A DNA stretch of 34,529 bases from Bacteroidales bacterium (GTDB lineage Bacteria > Bacteroidota > Bacteroidia > Bacteroidales > UBA4181). The stretch spans positions 1 through 34,529 of the forward strand of contig JAISCQ010000080.1 in assembly GCA_031265445.1 (NCBI GenBank), read 5' to 3'. The position numbers and the translations under genes are program-made. Each line of letters opens with the position of its first letter. Positions within the stretch are counted from its first letter, which is position 1. Under the pieces are notes generated by a model, which did not search any database, was not told the origin of the DNA, and worked only from the letters and a program-made list of their open reading frames with translations. Positions 24,994 to 34,529 of this stretch are shown piece by piece.

Positions 24994-25920
24994 TTATTTC
25001 CTCTTCGGTTTCCTGCTTACCAGCATTACGCTGAGCAAAATGACGATCAGCCCGAGGATTTGCACGAATGTTATCTGTTCTTTCCCGAATGTTCTTCCAA
25101 AGAAGACGGCAATAAGCGGGTTGACGTATGCATGAGTCGCCACTTCCGTTGCAGGACGGACTTTGAGCAGCCAGACGTAGCTTGAATAGGCGAGTATGGA
25201 GCCAAATACGATCAGGTAGGCGAGCGACAGCCATGCCGATAGCGGCGTCCGGTTCAGGTCGGCGTAAATATCCCCGGTTATGAGGGAAGACAGCCAGAAC
25301 ATTCCGCCGGCAAAAAGCATCTGCCATGCCGATCCTGCAAAGGCATTGACCTCCTCGGCCCCGGATGAGCGGTATTTGGCGTACAGCGTACCCAACGCCC
25401 ACGAAATACACCCGAAAATGAGGATCAGGACGCCGTATTCCCTGTGTTCGTGTATCCCGTCTGTTTCGAGCTGTTCCGCGTACAGCAGCATCACGCCAAG
25501 GAAACCGGCGATGATACCGGCGATCGTTGCCGGGTTCCGGAAATTCTTTTTCCACATGGGTATGTCCAGCGCCATAATCCACAGGGCCGTGGACGATGCT
25601 ATGATGGCCACCAGACTGCTGCTCAGGTATTTTTGAGCCAGCATCACCACGGCCATGTCGATAAAAAGCAGGACAATACCGCTTACGGCGGATTTTCCGA
25701 CCAGGTTTTTCCTGAAGACGGGTTCGCCCCTGATGCCGCACCAGACAAGAAGAATCAGTCCGGCGAATGTAAAACGGAAGGCGCCGAGCAGAAACGGCGG
25801 AAAGCCTTTCAGAGCGACCCCGATGAAATAATAGGTGGAGCCCCAGACCACATAAATAAGGAAATAAGCGACAAGGATGCTTATTTTCCGTTTGTCCGCC
25901 TCACCCGGAAACTTTTTCAT
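24994..25920 (-). CDS. EamA/DMT family transporter
   Basis: 'ISILVAYFLIYVVWGSTYYFIGVALKGFPPFLLGAFRFTFAGLILL...' with the two-repeat EamA topology. Confidence 0.9.
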   Translation of the reverse strand: MKKFPGEADKRKISILVAYFLIYVVWGSTYYFIGVALKGFPPFLLGAFRFTFAGLILLVWCGIRGEPVFRKNLVGKSAVSGIVLLFIDMAVVMLAQKYLSSSLVAIIASSTALWIMALDIPMWKKNFRNPATIAGIIAGFLGVMLLYAEQLETDGIHEHREYGVLILIFGCISWALGTLYAKYRSSGAEEVNAFAGSAWQMLFAGGMFWLSSLITGDIYADLNRTPLSAWLSLAYLIVFGSILAYSSYVWLLKVRPATEVATHAYVNPLIAVFFGRTFGKEQITFVQILGLIVILLSVMLVSRKPKRK

Positions 25921-25940
25921 AGACCGTTGAACTGATGAGT

Positions 25941-26234
25941 GGAAAGTATGCACGAACCCTCTTTGGAACTTTCACCTTTGGGGGAAAGTATGCTCAAGAT
26001 CTCTTTGAGACTTTCCCCATGAAGGGAAAGTATGCCCAAGACCTCTTTGAGACTTTCCCTTAACGGGGAAAGTATGCTCAAGACCTCTTTGAGACTTTCC
26101 CTTAACGGGGAAAGTATGCCCGAACCCTCTTTGGGACTTTCCCCATGAAGGGAAAGCATGCTCGAGACCTCTTTGGAACTTTCCCTGGCGGGGGAAAGCA
26201 TGCCCGAACCTTCTTTGGGGCTTCCAACATATTC
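25941..26234. repeat. 7 x 42-bp tandem array of hairpin-forming units between two minus-strand genes
   Basis: Unit starts 25941, 25983, 26025, 26067, 26109, 26151, 26193. Consensus GGGAAAGTATGCTCAAGACCTCTTTGAGACTTTCCC (complementary ends). Confidence 0.93.
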
Positions 26235-27402
26235 AATCATCCGTTTTCGATATTCGGCGACTTATTTTACGCAGTCCTTCGGCAAGGAGTTCCCGCCGGC
26301 AGGCGATGTTCAGCCGGATAAAGTTTTCGCCGCCTGCGCCGTACATCGTTCCGGCGTTTACCCACAGGTTTTCCTTCTCCAGCAGCGTATCGGCTGTTAC
26401 CGTTGAGGATTGGCGCAACACGGAACAGTCTATCCATACAAGATATGTGGCTTCCAGGGGCAGAACCGGGAATTGCGGGAGGCGCTTTTCGAAGAAATCC
26501 GTCAGGAAAAGGTAATTGGCATGCAGGTATTTTTTCAACGCTTCGAGCCATTCTTCCCCTTCGTTGTAAGCGGCCATCAAAGCCTCCACGGCAAAGACGC
26601 CGATCTCGCACACTTCATTTATGTTCAGCGCCCTGTCGATTTTCTTCCGGATGGTTTCGTCGGCTGCGTGAATGTTGGCCACCTGCAGTCCCGCCAGATT
26701 GAAAGTCTTTCCGGGCGCGGTACACGTTACCGAATGCCGAAGGAAATCTTCGCTGACGGATGCAAACGGGATGTGTTGATGTCCCGGATAAACAAGGTCG
26801 CAGTGGATCTCGTCCGACACAACGGTAACGCCATTTTCCAGGCATATCTTACCCATCCGCGCCAGTTCTTCCCTGCTCCAGACCCGTCCGGCGGGATTGT
26901 GCGGACTGCAAAGCAGGAGCAGTTTTGCTTGCGGGTCGGACGCTTTTTTTTCGAGATCATCGAAATCGACGGTATACCTGCCGTTTTGATAAACCAGCCG
27001 GTTGGAAACCGTTTCGCAGCCGTTGTTGCGTATGGACGAGAAGAAGCAGTTATAAACGGGCGTCTGTACGATCACCCTGTCGCCGGGAACGGTCAAAGCC
27101 TTGATGATGGCCGACAGCGCCGGGACTACGCCGGTGGTGAAGAGCGTCCACTCCTTCCGGAAAGCGAACCGGTGCCGCCGCTCGAACCATCCGGTTACAG
27201 CGTCGAAATAGGCTTGCGGCGGTTTGGCGTAGCCGAAAATACCATGCCGTACCCTTCTTTCGAGCGCTTCGATGACGGGCGGCGCAGTACGGAAATCCAT
27301 ATCGGCGATCCACATGGGCAATACGCGATCGTCCGCAGCCGAATCCCATTTGCAGGAATTGCTGTTCCGGCGCGGAACGATTTCATCGAAATCATATTTC
27401 AT
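26233..27402 (-). CDS. MalY/PatB-type PLP-dependent aminotransferase (putative C-S lyase)
   Basis: '[57 protein letters not shown]...'. The MalY/PatB motif is clear; start chosen at 27402. Confidence 0.93.
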   Translation of the reverse strand: MKYDFDEIVPRRNSNSCKWDSAADDRVLPMWIADMDFRTAPPVIEALERRVRHGIFGYAKPPQAYFDAVTGWFERRHRFAFRKEWTLFTTGVVPALSAIIKALTVPGDRVIVQTPVYNCFFSSIRNNGCETVSNRLVYQNGRYTVDFDDLEKKASDPQAKLLLLCSPHNPAGRVWSREELARMGKICLENGVTVVSDEIHCDLVYPGHQHIPFASVSEDFLRHSVTCTAPGKTFNLAGLQVANIHAADETIRKKIDRALNINEVCEIGVFAVEALMAAYNEGEEWLEALKKYLHANYLFLTDFFEKRLPQFPVLPLEATYLVWIDCSVLRQSSTVTADTLLEKENLWVNAGTMYGAGGENFIRLNIACRRELLAEGLRKISRRISKTDD

Positions 27403-28264
27403 GGCCGGGAGATGTTGCTTCGTCACGCGCCTCGATCCGGCAGGCTCCCGGATTCTTGCAGTTTTCGTCGATGATGATTTCGCCGATGCTTTCGGCGATA
27501 ATGTATCCGCCGCCGGGGTTTTTAACGCTGTGGACAGGGCTGTTGATCCGGGCTTCCAGTGTACTGTATTCGAAACACAGGTCGGCATCGGGTTTCATGA
27601 TGCAGTTTTCCATCACCAGGTCTTTGGCATAGCAGAGCGCCTGCGTGCCGGATATGGTACAATTTACCAGACGCAGGTTTTTCGAGTGCCAGCCGAGGTA
27701 TTCCCCGCTTATTTCGGAGTCGTACACGGTGACATTTTCGGTCTTCCAGAAAGCATCCTTCGAATCGATGCGCGCATTGCGGATTTCCACGTTTTTGGCA
27801 TCCTGGAAGGAATAATTGCCCTGTAGCCTGAACCCGTCGATCCTGATATTTTTGCTGTTCATGAAAATGTAATCGCCGCATTTGACGTCAATATTGCGGA
27901 ACTCGATATTCTCGCAATTCCAGCAACATTCGGCGGCATTGGGCAACCTGACATTTTCGAGGTAAAGGCCGTCAATCTCCCGGAACATTTTGGGCGCATC
28001 CACCACAGTGTTCAGCATGCGCACGTTTTTCGAATACCAGATAGCCGCCCTGCTGTATACGGTAAAGAAGCAGTTTTCGATCAACGCGTCGTTGTTATGC
28101 CAGAACGGGTATTTGCACATAAACTCGCAACGGTACGCTTCCACGCGGTTACATTCCTTGATGGCCGATTCGCCGGGATAGAACTTTACATTTTCGAGCC
28201 GGATGTCGTTCGTGGCGAAAAGAGGCCGTTCGCCTTCAAAAAATTGATTATTGATGATCTTCAT
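27392..28264 (-). CDS. DUF3737 family protein
   Basis: '[67 protein letters not shown]...' repetitive beta-helix-like pattern typical of DUF3737. Overlaps the aminotransferase start by 11 nt. Confidence 0.9.
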   Translation of the reverse strand: MKIINNQFFEGERPLFATNDIRLENVKFYPGESAIKECNRVEAYRCEFMCKYPFWHNNDALIENCFFTVYSRAAIWYSKNVRMLNTVVDAPKMFREIDGLYLENVRLPNAAECCWNCENIEFRNIDVKCGDYIFMNSKNIRIDGFRLQGNYSFQDAKNVEIRNARIDSKDAFWKTENVTVYDSEISGEYLGWHSKNLRLVNCTISGTQALCYAKDLVMENCIMKPDADLCFEYSTLEARINSPVHSVKNPGGGYIIAESIGEIIIDENCKNPGACRIEARDEATSPGHEI

Positions 28265-28283
28265 TCTATATGTATGTTATATT

Positions 28284-29513
28284 TCAATTTATTTTCAACC
28301 ATTTTCCATACGTAAGCATGCGCCAGATCCATTCCAGCGGGCCAAACCGGAAATAACGCAGCCAGACGTTACCGGACACCGTCTGGAAAGCGAAGACCCC
28401 GGCCGCGATTAACTCTACGTATATCAGTCCCGTCAAAGCCCATCCGAACCCGATGCCGTAGAAAAGAATCATCCCGATCGCCGACTGCCCGATGTAGTTT
28501 GTGAGCGCCATACGGCCCGGCGCCGCCATGATCCTGAAAAACCGCAGGTCTTTGCGCCCGGCATACCATACGCATACGGCCGAAGCAAAGGCAAGACTCA
28601 GAGGGACGACGCTCAACGCATAAATGGCGGTGTTGGCAACCAGACCCGCCGGGTGACGGTTTACTTCGCTCCACGCGAAAAGGCAGGAAAGGGGCAATCC
28701 CGCAAGGAATCCGTAATTCCGTATCTTTTTGAGCAGCGCCATGCGTTCGTCGAGTTGCGCATGGATCCGGTTTCGACCGATGTACAGCCCGAGGAGGAAC
28801 AGTCCCAATACCTTGAATACCCGGCAGCCTTCGATAAATTCCCGGCACCTGATGAAAGAACCCGGTACATTGAACTTCACTACCTCCGGATAACTCTTGC
28901 CTTCCAGCAGCCAGACGGGAAAATTATCGCCGGTGATCCCGTTTTGTTCGCTAAAGTGCCGGATCGCTTTCTCGACCGGTATCAGGAGGGTGAAGCGGTG
29001 ATCGGTTAAAACCCTGAAAGCGTCTATCGCTATCGGGAAGAGGATCAGCGAGGCCGATACAAGGAGCAGCTTACGGTTGGAGACATTCCTGAACAGCGGC
29101 AACAGCATCCCGACGAGCGCATACAGCAACAGGATGTCGCCGGCCCACAGGAAGATCAGGTGCACGAATCCGATAATGGCCAGGATGAACATTCTCCGGT
29201 AGAAGATCCCCAGGCCTTTTCCCTGCTGGACGGCTTTGGACAGGATGATCGAAAAGCCGATCCCGAACAGAAGCGAGAACAGGCTGTAAAACTTTCCATC
29301 AATAAAGATGTAGTGAAAATATCGCCACAGGTGATCGATGCCCGCAGTGGGCATGGCCTCAACCACTTCCTTTTCCTGGAAGGTGTACAGTGAAAACTCG
29401 GGATAGTTGGCAAGACAGATTCCAACTAAAGCAATCCCCCTTAAAACATCCAGAATGACGTATCGTTCCGAAGGTTTGACAGGGTCGATTTTCAGACCGG
29501 CTAAATGTTTCAT
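28284..29513 (-). CDS. DUF418 domain-containing membrane protein
   Basis: 'RYVILDVLRGIALVGICLANYPEFSLY...' and C-terminal 'FRFGPLEWIWRMLTYGKW' are characteristic of DUF418. Confidence 0.92.
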   Translation of the reverse strand: MKHLAGLKIDPVKPSERYVILDVLRGIALVGICLANYPEFSLYTFQEKEVVEAMPTAGIDHLWRYFHYIFIDGKFYSLFSLLFGIGFSIILSKAVQQGKGLGIFYRRMFILAIIGFVHLIFLWAGDILLLYALVGMLLPLFRNVSNRKLLLVSASLILFPIAIDAFRVLTDHRFTLLIPVEKAIRHFSEQNGITGDNFPVWLLEGKSYPEVVKFNVPGSFIRCREFIEGCRVFKVLGLFLLGLYIGRNRIHAQLDERMALLKKIRNYGFLAGLPLSCLFAWSEVNRHPAGLVANTAIYALSVVPLSLAFASAVCVWYAGRKDLRFFRIMAAPGRMALTNYIGQSAIGMILFYGIGFGWALTGLIYVELIAAGVFAFQTVSGNVWLRYFRFGPLEWIWRMLTYGKWLKIN

Positions 29514-29803
29514 TCGACAAAAGTAAGGCATGTTTTCCGGTTCATCAAATTTTTGTCTCAAAAAAATCTCATATAACTGATCATTTCGTCCCGGAAAGTA
29601 CTCTTTTCACCTAAACGCACATGCCTTTTACTCTTTTCACTCAAACGCATGGAAAAAGCAGATGCGCATGACGGCGTCGGACGTCCGTTTGGGCAAAAAT
29701 CTACGCAGGGTTGGATAAAACCTACCGTCAGCAACCCCGATTGCGAGCCCCCGAAAACCTGCCTGTTGACCCTGACAGTGGCGGAATGTATCAGGGGGCT
29801 TAT

Positions 29804-31471
29804 TCAAAACAGCAGAATAAGCAGTTGCGCAAAAAGCACCCGGAGAAACATCGTGAATGGATACACTGTGGCATAGCCCACTGCCGGAGCGTCATTGCCG
29901 GCGGCGGTATTGGCATACGACAGGGCGGGCGGGTCGGTAGTGCTTCCGGCCAGTAACCCCATCAAAGTGTAATAATTCAGTTTGTACATGCTTCGCCCGA
30001 GAATACCTGTGATCACTAACGGCAATACCGTAATGATAAATCCAAGTCCGATCCATTTTACACCGCCATCCTCAACAATCGTTTTCACGAAATTTTCGCC
30101 GGCGCCTAATCCTACACACGCGAGGAACAGACAGATGCCTATTTCGCGGAGCATCAGGTTGGCGCTCATGGTGGTGTAAGTGACCAATTTATATTTCGGG
30201 CCGAATACGCTGATCAGGATGGCGACAATCAGCGGCCCGCCGGCCATGCCGAGTTTAACGGGTTGCGGTATACCCGGAAAAGCAAATGGTATGCTCCCCA
30301 GCAGCACGCCCAGAACGATCCCGATAAAGATGGGAATCAGGTTGGGTTCGTTGAGGCGTTGCATTTTGTTTCCCAGCACCTTTTCAACGGCTGCAATGGC
30401 TTGCTCGCTGCCCACCACCGTCACGCGGTCGCCTAACTGGAGTTGCAGTCCCGGCTGGGCGATCAGGTCGAGTCCCGACCGGTTGATGCGGGTGATGTTA
30501 ATCCCGAAGGCCGCCCGCAGCTTCAACCGGCCGAGTGTACGGCCGTTAATTTCGGAGCGGGTAATCAGTATGCGCCGCGATACCAGGGCGCTGTCCAGTT
30601 TTTTCCAGTCGGCGGGACTCATGTCGATCGGCGTCCCGATGAAAGCGGTGATGGCTTTGGTTGCAGCAGGCGACGTAACGACCAGCACCTTGTCGCCCTC
30701 GTTAAGAACCGTCTGCGATGAGGCGATCTCAATATGACCGTCTTCGTGGCAAACGCGCGAGATAACAAATCTGCGGCTAATCAGCTCGGATATCGTTTTG
30801 ATGTCGCTGCCGAAAATAGCAGGATTCTTCACCGCCAGCGAAAAGGTTTCGGCGGAATCCTGCTGTGCGTCGCTTTCGGCTTGCAATCGCCCGGTTTCGG
30901 TATCGAGGCGGATCCCGAAAATATACCGTATACTGATGATGGAAAGGATAATCCCGACAACGCCTAACGGATAGGCCACGGCATAACCAAGCGCGATGGA
31001 AGGATCGACCATGCCGGATACATCGGCGCTGGCTTCCTGTGCGGCGCCCAGCCCGGGAGTATTGGTGACCGCTCCCGACATAATGCCCACCATGGTGGGA
31101 ATGGGAATACCGGTAACAAAATGGAGGATGACGGTGGCGAGCACGCCCAGTACAACCGCACACATGGCCAGCATGTTGAGCCGGATACCGCCCTTTTTGA
31201 ACGATGCAAAAAAGCCGGGTCCCACCTGCAAGCCCACGGCAAACACAAAAAGAATCAGCCCAAATTCCCTGATAAAGTGCAAAATATGGTGTTCCACGCG
31301 AAATCCGAAATGGCTGACGGCAATACCCGCAAAAAGCACCATCGTGATGCCCGGCGATATGCCGCATATCTTGATTTTGCCCAGCATGATGCCAACGGCG
31401 ACCACAAAGGCCAGCAAAAGAACCGTGTGCGCTACACCCTCTTCGAATAATAATTTACATAACCAATCCAT
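29804..31471 (-). CDS. AspT/YidE-family putative transporter with TrkA_C (RCK_C) domains
   Basis: Two membrane halves ('[23 protein letters not shown]', '[22 protein letters not shown]') flanking two TrkA_C-like regions. Confidence 0.9.
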   Translation of the reverse strand: MDWLCKLLFEEGVAHTVLLLAFVVAVGIMLGKIKICGISPGITMVLFAGIAVSHFGFRVEHHILHFIREFGLILFVFAVGLQVGPGFFASFKKGGIRLNMLAMCAVVLGVLATVILHFVTGIPIPTMVGIMSGAVTNTPGLGAAQEASADVSGMVDPSIALGYAVAYPLGVVGIILSIISIRYIFGIRLDTETGRLQAESDAQQDSAETFSLAVKNPAIFGSDIKTISELISRRFVISRVCHEDGHIEIASSQTVLNEGDKVLVVTSPAATKAITAFIGTPIDMSPADWKKLDSALVSRRILITRSEINGRTLGRLKLRAAFGINITRINRSGLDLIAQPGLQLQLGDRVTVVGSEQAIAAVEKVLGNKMQRLNEPNLIPIFIGIVLGVLLGSIPFAFPGIPQPVKLGMAGGPLIVAILISVFGPKYKLVTYTTMSANLMLREIGICLFLACVGLGAGENFVKTIVEDGGVKWIGLGFIITVLPLVITGILGRSMYKLNYYTLMGLLAGSTTDPPALSYANTAAGNDAPAVGYATVYPFTMFLRVLFAQLLILLF

Positions 31472-31477
31472 GGGGGG

Positions 31478-31507
31478 CAAAGGTATGAAATAAGTAAATA
31501 AAACAAA
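31478..31507 (-). promoter_or_regulatory. Bacteroidota-type promoter (TTTG-N18-TACCTTTG)
   Basis: Minus strand: TTTGttttatttacttatttcaTACCTTTG immediately upstream of 31471. Confidence 0.65.
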
Positions 31508-31543
31508 TCAGGCTTCGCTGGATGATCCAAACAAAGCCTGATC
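31507..31543 (-). terminator. Putative terminator hairpin of the 31565 gene
   Basis: Plus-strand ATCAGGCTT...AAAGCCTGAT inverted repeat, followed on the minus strand by a T-rich stretch TTTGTTTTATTT. Confidence 0.6.
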
Positions 31544-31564
31544 AGAACATTGCTATGAAATCAA

Positions 31565-32293
31565 TCAGTCCTTTTTATTTTGTAAGGGATCCCTGCGTCC
31601 GAAAATAAATGCAAGCGTTATCGAAAGGTTGTGGTTCCGCAGGTCGACGTTATATAATCCGCTTTTTGTATCATCCTTCTTGAAGGACGCGTCGTACAGG
31701 CCCAAATCGTAAGCTACCGTCAACTGGAAACTGTAAAATTCGATGCCCACCCCGGCGCCGACCCCGTAATCGAAAGCTTTATGAATATCGTTGGATGTGC
31801 CGCCGCCAAAAGTTATTTTCTTTTGCTTGTCGTTCAAATCCACTGATTTCCCTTTCCGGGTGTATTTTTGCCGTCCGAAGAGTCCAAAGCCGACATAAGG
31901 TCCTGCCTGAAACAACAGGTTGGTTTCTTCGGCAATATTCAGCCTGTATTGTGCATACACGGGAATCTGCAGGGAATACAGGGCGAATTTCTTGACAGAT
32001 TTACCATTACCGGTATACTTATCGGTAAACCCCTGGTTCGTAAATCTTATACCCGGCTGAATCGCCCAGGCATCGTTTACGGGGCAATCGATAACCATCC
32101 CTGCCTGGAAACCCGATTTCATGTGAAAATTGTCGGGATCACCCGCAGCAGTGGACTTGAGTTCCGAAGTTCCGGTATAGCTCGCCGCCACGCCGCTCAA
32201 GTTATAACCCAACTTGATGCCCGGCCTCACCTGCGCATGGATGGAACCGGCAACTACAATCAGAACAGACAGGATAATATTCCTTTTCAACAT
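31565..32293 (-). CDS. Outer-membrane beta-barrel (PorT/OmpA-like) protein
   Basis: 'MLKRNIILSVLIVVAGSIHAQVRPGIKLGYNLSGV...GVGAGVGIEFYSFQLTVAYDLGLYDAS'. Confidence 0.87.
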   Translation of the reverse strand: MLKRNIILSVLIVVAGSIHAQVRPGIKLGYNLSGVAASYTGTSELKSTAAGDPDNFHMKSGFQAGMVIDCPVNDAWAIQPGIRFTNQGFTDKYTGNGKSVKKFALYSLQIPVYAQYRLNIAEETNLLFQAGPYVGFGLFGRQKYTRKGKSVDLNDKQKKITFGGGTSNDIHKAFDYGVGAGVGIEFYSFQLTVAYDLGLYDASFKKDDTKSGLYNVDLRNHNLSITLAFIFGRRDPLQNKKD

Positions 32294-32381
32294 AAATAAA
32301 CTCTTTATAAAAACTATGTGTATTTGAAATTGTATCAATAACGCGGCAAAGTTGGTTATATTATTTCAGATGCGCAAAAAA

Positions 32382-33128
32382 TCATCGGAACAAATCAAAA
32401 ATCGTTCCGAAAAGAATGATATGATCGACAAATTTGACAGTAAAGTCGCTATTGACGTAATTCATTCCCGAAAACATGTAACTCACCCTGAACGTCGGCC
32501 ATTGACGGCGTTCCAGCGGAAGGGTGATATCCAAACTGGTGACAGCCACACATTTTTTGAGGCTGCCGAACGAAACCATACTGAAATAGCCCGATGAAAA
32601 AATCAGCGAACCGGGCGGCGCTTCGATTTGTTGCCCCAGCTCGAATTTTGTTTTGTGGATGTTGAAGCGATACTGAACCAATATGCTGGGGCTTACCGAA
32701 AGATTGAACCAATATGCCAGCGGGTTGTCCGTATTGTCTTCCTTCAAATAGAACTTCACGCCGATATTGGCGCCGCCGCCTAACATCAGCCGCAACGGAC
32801 GGCTACGGTCGGTCACGTGCCAGTGCCGCGACCAGCTGCTGTTGAAACCGAACGTAGTGATATACAAATCGCTGGCATTGTTGTAAAGCAAACCAAGTTC
32901 GAAATGTAATTGGAATTGGGTCAAACTGTTTGGCTTTTCGCGAAAGCGCGTGGAATGGGAACCTAACGAATAGCCGGAATGATTCAGCGACGAAAGCGGC
33001 GAATAGTTGATAGACGGAAAACCAACCCCGATCGAACGATAGATCAAACTGTCGGGGTGCGCTGCTGCACGGCCAACCATCACTATACAAAACACAATGA
33101 TGTACAGAAATTTAACGATAATGTACAA
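32382..33128 (-). CDS. Hypothetical outer-membrane protein
   Basis: Signal peptide-like N-terminus 'MYIIVKFLYIIVFCIVMVGRAAAH', amphipathic strands, ends 'LFGTIFDLFR'. Confidence 0.7.
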   Translation of the reverse strand: MYIIVKFLYIIVFCIVMVGRAAAHPDSLIYRSIGVGFPSINYSPLSSLNHSGYSLGSHSTRFREKPNSLTQFQLHFELGLLYNNASDLYITTFGFNSSWSRHWHVTDRSRPLRLMLGGGANIGVKFYLKEDNTDNPLAYWFNLSVSPSILVQYRFNIHKTKFELGQQIEAPPGSLIFSSGYFSMVSFGSLKKCVAVTSLDITLPLERRQWPTFRVSYMFSGMNYVNSDFTVKFVDHIILFGTIFDLFR

Positions 33129-33158
33129 GGAAATATAAATCTCTAATTTTTAAAATTC

Positions 33159-33166
33159 CAAATATA
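33159..33166 (-). promoter_or_regulatory. Putative -7 element TATATTTG
   Basis: Matches TAnnTTTG ~31 nt upstream of the 33128 start. Confidence 0.5.
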
Positions 33167-33267
33167 GCACTAATTTTACATCGTTTTTATTTTTTATCCT
33201 CAACAGGAGATGACGATGCTGTTAATTCCTGATATATAATGTGTTTTATCGAATCGAAAATTGATCC

Positions 33268-33723
33268 ATGATACAAAGAATCCAGTCCGTTTTCCTATTT
33301 GCTTCCCTGTGTTTCCTGGTCCCGATGTTTTTTGCCCCGGTGGCGGAACTGATTTACGAAACCGACATACTCGCCTTTAATCTAACCGGGTTTTACCAGG
33401 TCGAAGCGGGAGTAACCACCCCTGTCGGCAGCCAGTATTCCATCCTGGCGTTTGGGATATTGATCTGTGCACTGAATCTGGTCGCCATCTTCATGTATCG
33501 GCGCAGGGTTCTGCAACTGCGCCTGTGCATATATAACATTTTGCTGCTGGCGGGGCTTATTGGCGTTGTGCTGTTCGTATTATACAATGTCCGGGATGTT
33601 CGTTCGGTTTCGTTCTGTTTACCGGCCGTTTTTCCCGTCATATCCATGATCCTCCACTATCTTGCTTTCCGCGGAATACGCAAGGACGAGCTGATGGTGC
33701 AGGCGTTAAGCCGGTTAAGATAA
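33268..33723 (+). CDS. DUF4293 family membrane protein
   Basis: 'MIQRIQSVFLFASLCFLVPMFFAPVAEL...' and four TM segments; typical DUF4293. Confidence 0.92.
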   Translation: MIQRIQSVFLFASLCFLVPMFFAPVAELIYETDILAFNLTGFYQVEAGVTTPVGSQYSILAFGILICALNLVAIFMYRRRVLQLRLCIYNILLLAGLIGVVLFVLYNVRDVRSVSFCLPAVFPVISMILHYLAFRGIRKDELMVQALSRLR

Positions 33724-33729
33724 ATTGTT

Positions 33730-33984
33730 ATGCTGTTTTTTAAAGTATTACTCATTATCCTGGGGGTTTACTGGATCGGTAAATGGATCATCAGGAGCGT
33801 CCTTTCCCATTTCCTGGGTGATGCCGCCAAAAATATGAACGACCGCTTACGTCGGCAACAGGAAGAAATAGTACAGCAAAAGAAAAAGCAGGAAGGAAAA
33901 GTAACCATCAATTATCAACCGAAACCGGATAAAAATTTCGGAAAGGAAGAAGGCGATTATGTCGATTTTGAGGAAGTGAAGTAA
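33730..33984 (+). CDS. DUF4834 family protein
   Basis: 'MLFFKVLLIILGVYWIGKWIIRSVLSHFLG...' with C-terminal 'GDYVDFEEVK'. Confidence 0.85.
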   Translation: MLFFKVLLIILGVYWIGKWIIRSVLSHFLGDAAKNMNDRLRRQQEEIVQQKKKQEGKVTINYQPKPDKNFGKEEGDYVDFEEVK

Positions 33985-34018
33985 AGCCCCTCACAAAGCA
34001 ACTGTCAAAAATAGATAG

Positions 34019-34050
34019 AAAGCGGTAAAACAAAAGTTTACCGCTTTTTT
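34019..34050 (+). terminator. Rho-independent terminator
   Basis: AAAGCGGTAAA-acaaaag-TTTACCGCTTTTTT. Confidence 0.9.
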
Positions 34051-34091
34051 GTGGATAAATATTTCTTGATTTTATGCTTGTATCGTTTTTT

Positions 34092-34300
34092 ATGATAAAC
34101 ATCAATCAAAAAACCGTTAATCATCGGCGTTATTTTCACCATCCTTGCGCTGGGATAGTCAGTTACAGCCTGCTCAATCTGAATTTACTGCCCAAGATAG
34201 AGTTGCCAACCCTTACCATAGTAACCGTTTATCTCGGCGCCGGGGCGTCGGAAGTGAAAACCGGCGTAACGAAAAAAATCGAAGACGCCCTCAGAGATTT
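34092..34300 (+). pseudogene. N-terminal fragment of an RND (AcrB/HAE1-type) efflux transporter
   Basis: 'MININQKTVNHRR...YSLLNLNLLPKIELPTLTIVTVYLGAGASEVKTGVTKKIEDAL' matches the RND N-terminus pattern (LP.IE.P..TVVT.YPGA...EVE..VT..IE.AL). TM1 region appears degraded and the similarity stops near 34300. Confidence 0.7.
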
Positions 34301-34305
34301 CCTGA

Positions 34306-34529
34306 AAACAGGCGCTATGTCTGCCGGTTACATATACGCTGGGAAGTACAATCTACGGGAGGTTCCTGTCAAACAACGCGCTCTATTTCTATCACGCGGG
34401 CGAAGGCGATACGCCGTACGATAAAACGTATATCGCTCAAATATCCGTCGCTGCCTCGCAGGTCGGAAACGACGAATACAATCCGGCAGACAATGTAACA
34501 GAAACAATACGCGTGATTGGCGACGTGTT
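34306..34529 (+). pseudogene. Start-less reading frame continuing past the window edge (unknown secreted-type protein)
   Basis: Frame +1 is open from the TGA at 34303 to the end: 'KQALCLPVTYTLGSTIYGRFLSNNALYFYHAGEGDTPYDKTYIAQISVAASQVGNDEYNPADNVTETIRVIGDV'. No start codon with an upstream reading frame; adjoins the RND fragment. Confidence 0.5.

Noticed and set aside
25941-26234. CRISPR array with ~36-bp repeats
   Set aside because: The 'spacers' between hairpins are only a few bp and conserved; this is a simple 42-bp tandem repeat.
26410-27474. 354-aa plus-strand ORF
   Set aside because: Antisense shadow of the MalY/PatB aminotransferase.
29649-29956. 75-aa and 81-aa plus-strand ORFs
   Set aside because: Overlap antisense to the transporter 3' end and repeat fragments; no support as coding.

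Overview
The window is chromosomal DNA from a Bacteroidota, probably Bacteroidales. Evidence: TAnnTTTG-type promoters, BspA-like LRR proteins, DUF4469, DUF4293 and DUF4834 proteins, and expanded AAA-ATPase-like/PD-(D/E)XK genes. No rRNA, tRNA, CRISPR array, transposase, integrase or reverse transcriptase was recognised. Left part (1-7.9 kb): a surface-protein island with two BspA-like LRR proteins, two paralogous Ig-like/FGE-sulfatase (C-type-lectin-fold) lipoproteins and an HU-like/DUF4469 protein, embedded in a dense network of short palindromic intergenic repeats. Middle (11.4-24.7 kb): a minus-strand cluster encoding TolC, a NEW3-domain membrane protein, a four-helix-bundle protein, four ABC-2 permeases and one ABC ATPase. 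This cluster is interrupted by a ~2.3 kb accessory island (14.6-16.95 kb) bounded by identical 59-bp direct repeats. The island carries a 17 x 21 bp tandem array, a putative PARP-like ADP-ribosyltransferase gene, three tandem paralogous small ORFs and a divergent DUF5053-like pair. Right part (25-34 kb): mostly housekeeping and membrane genes, a 7 x 42 bp intergenic hairpin array, and at the edge a truncated RND-efflux fragment joined to an unrelated reading frame. The strongest candidates for follow-up are the direct-repeat-bounded toxin-like island, the multi-permease/TolC export cluster, the hairpin array with compensating changes, the palindrome network, and the DGR-like C-termini of the FGE lipoproteins. 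All family names come from reading the sequence, not from database searches.
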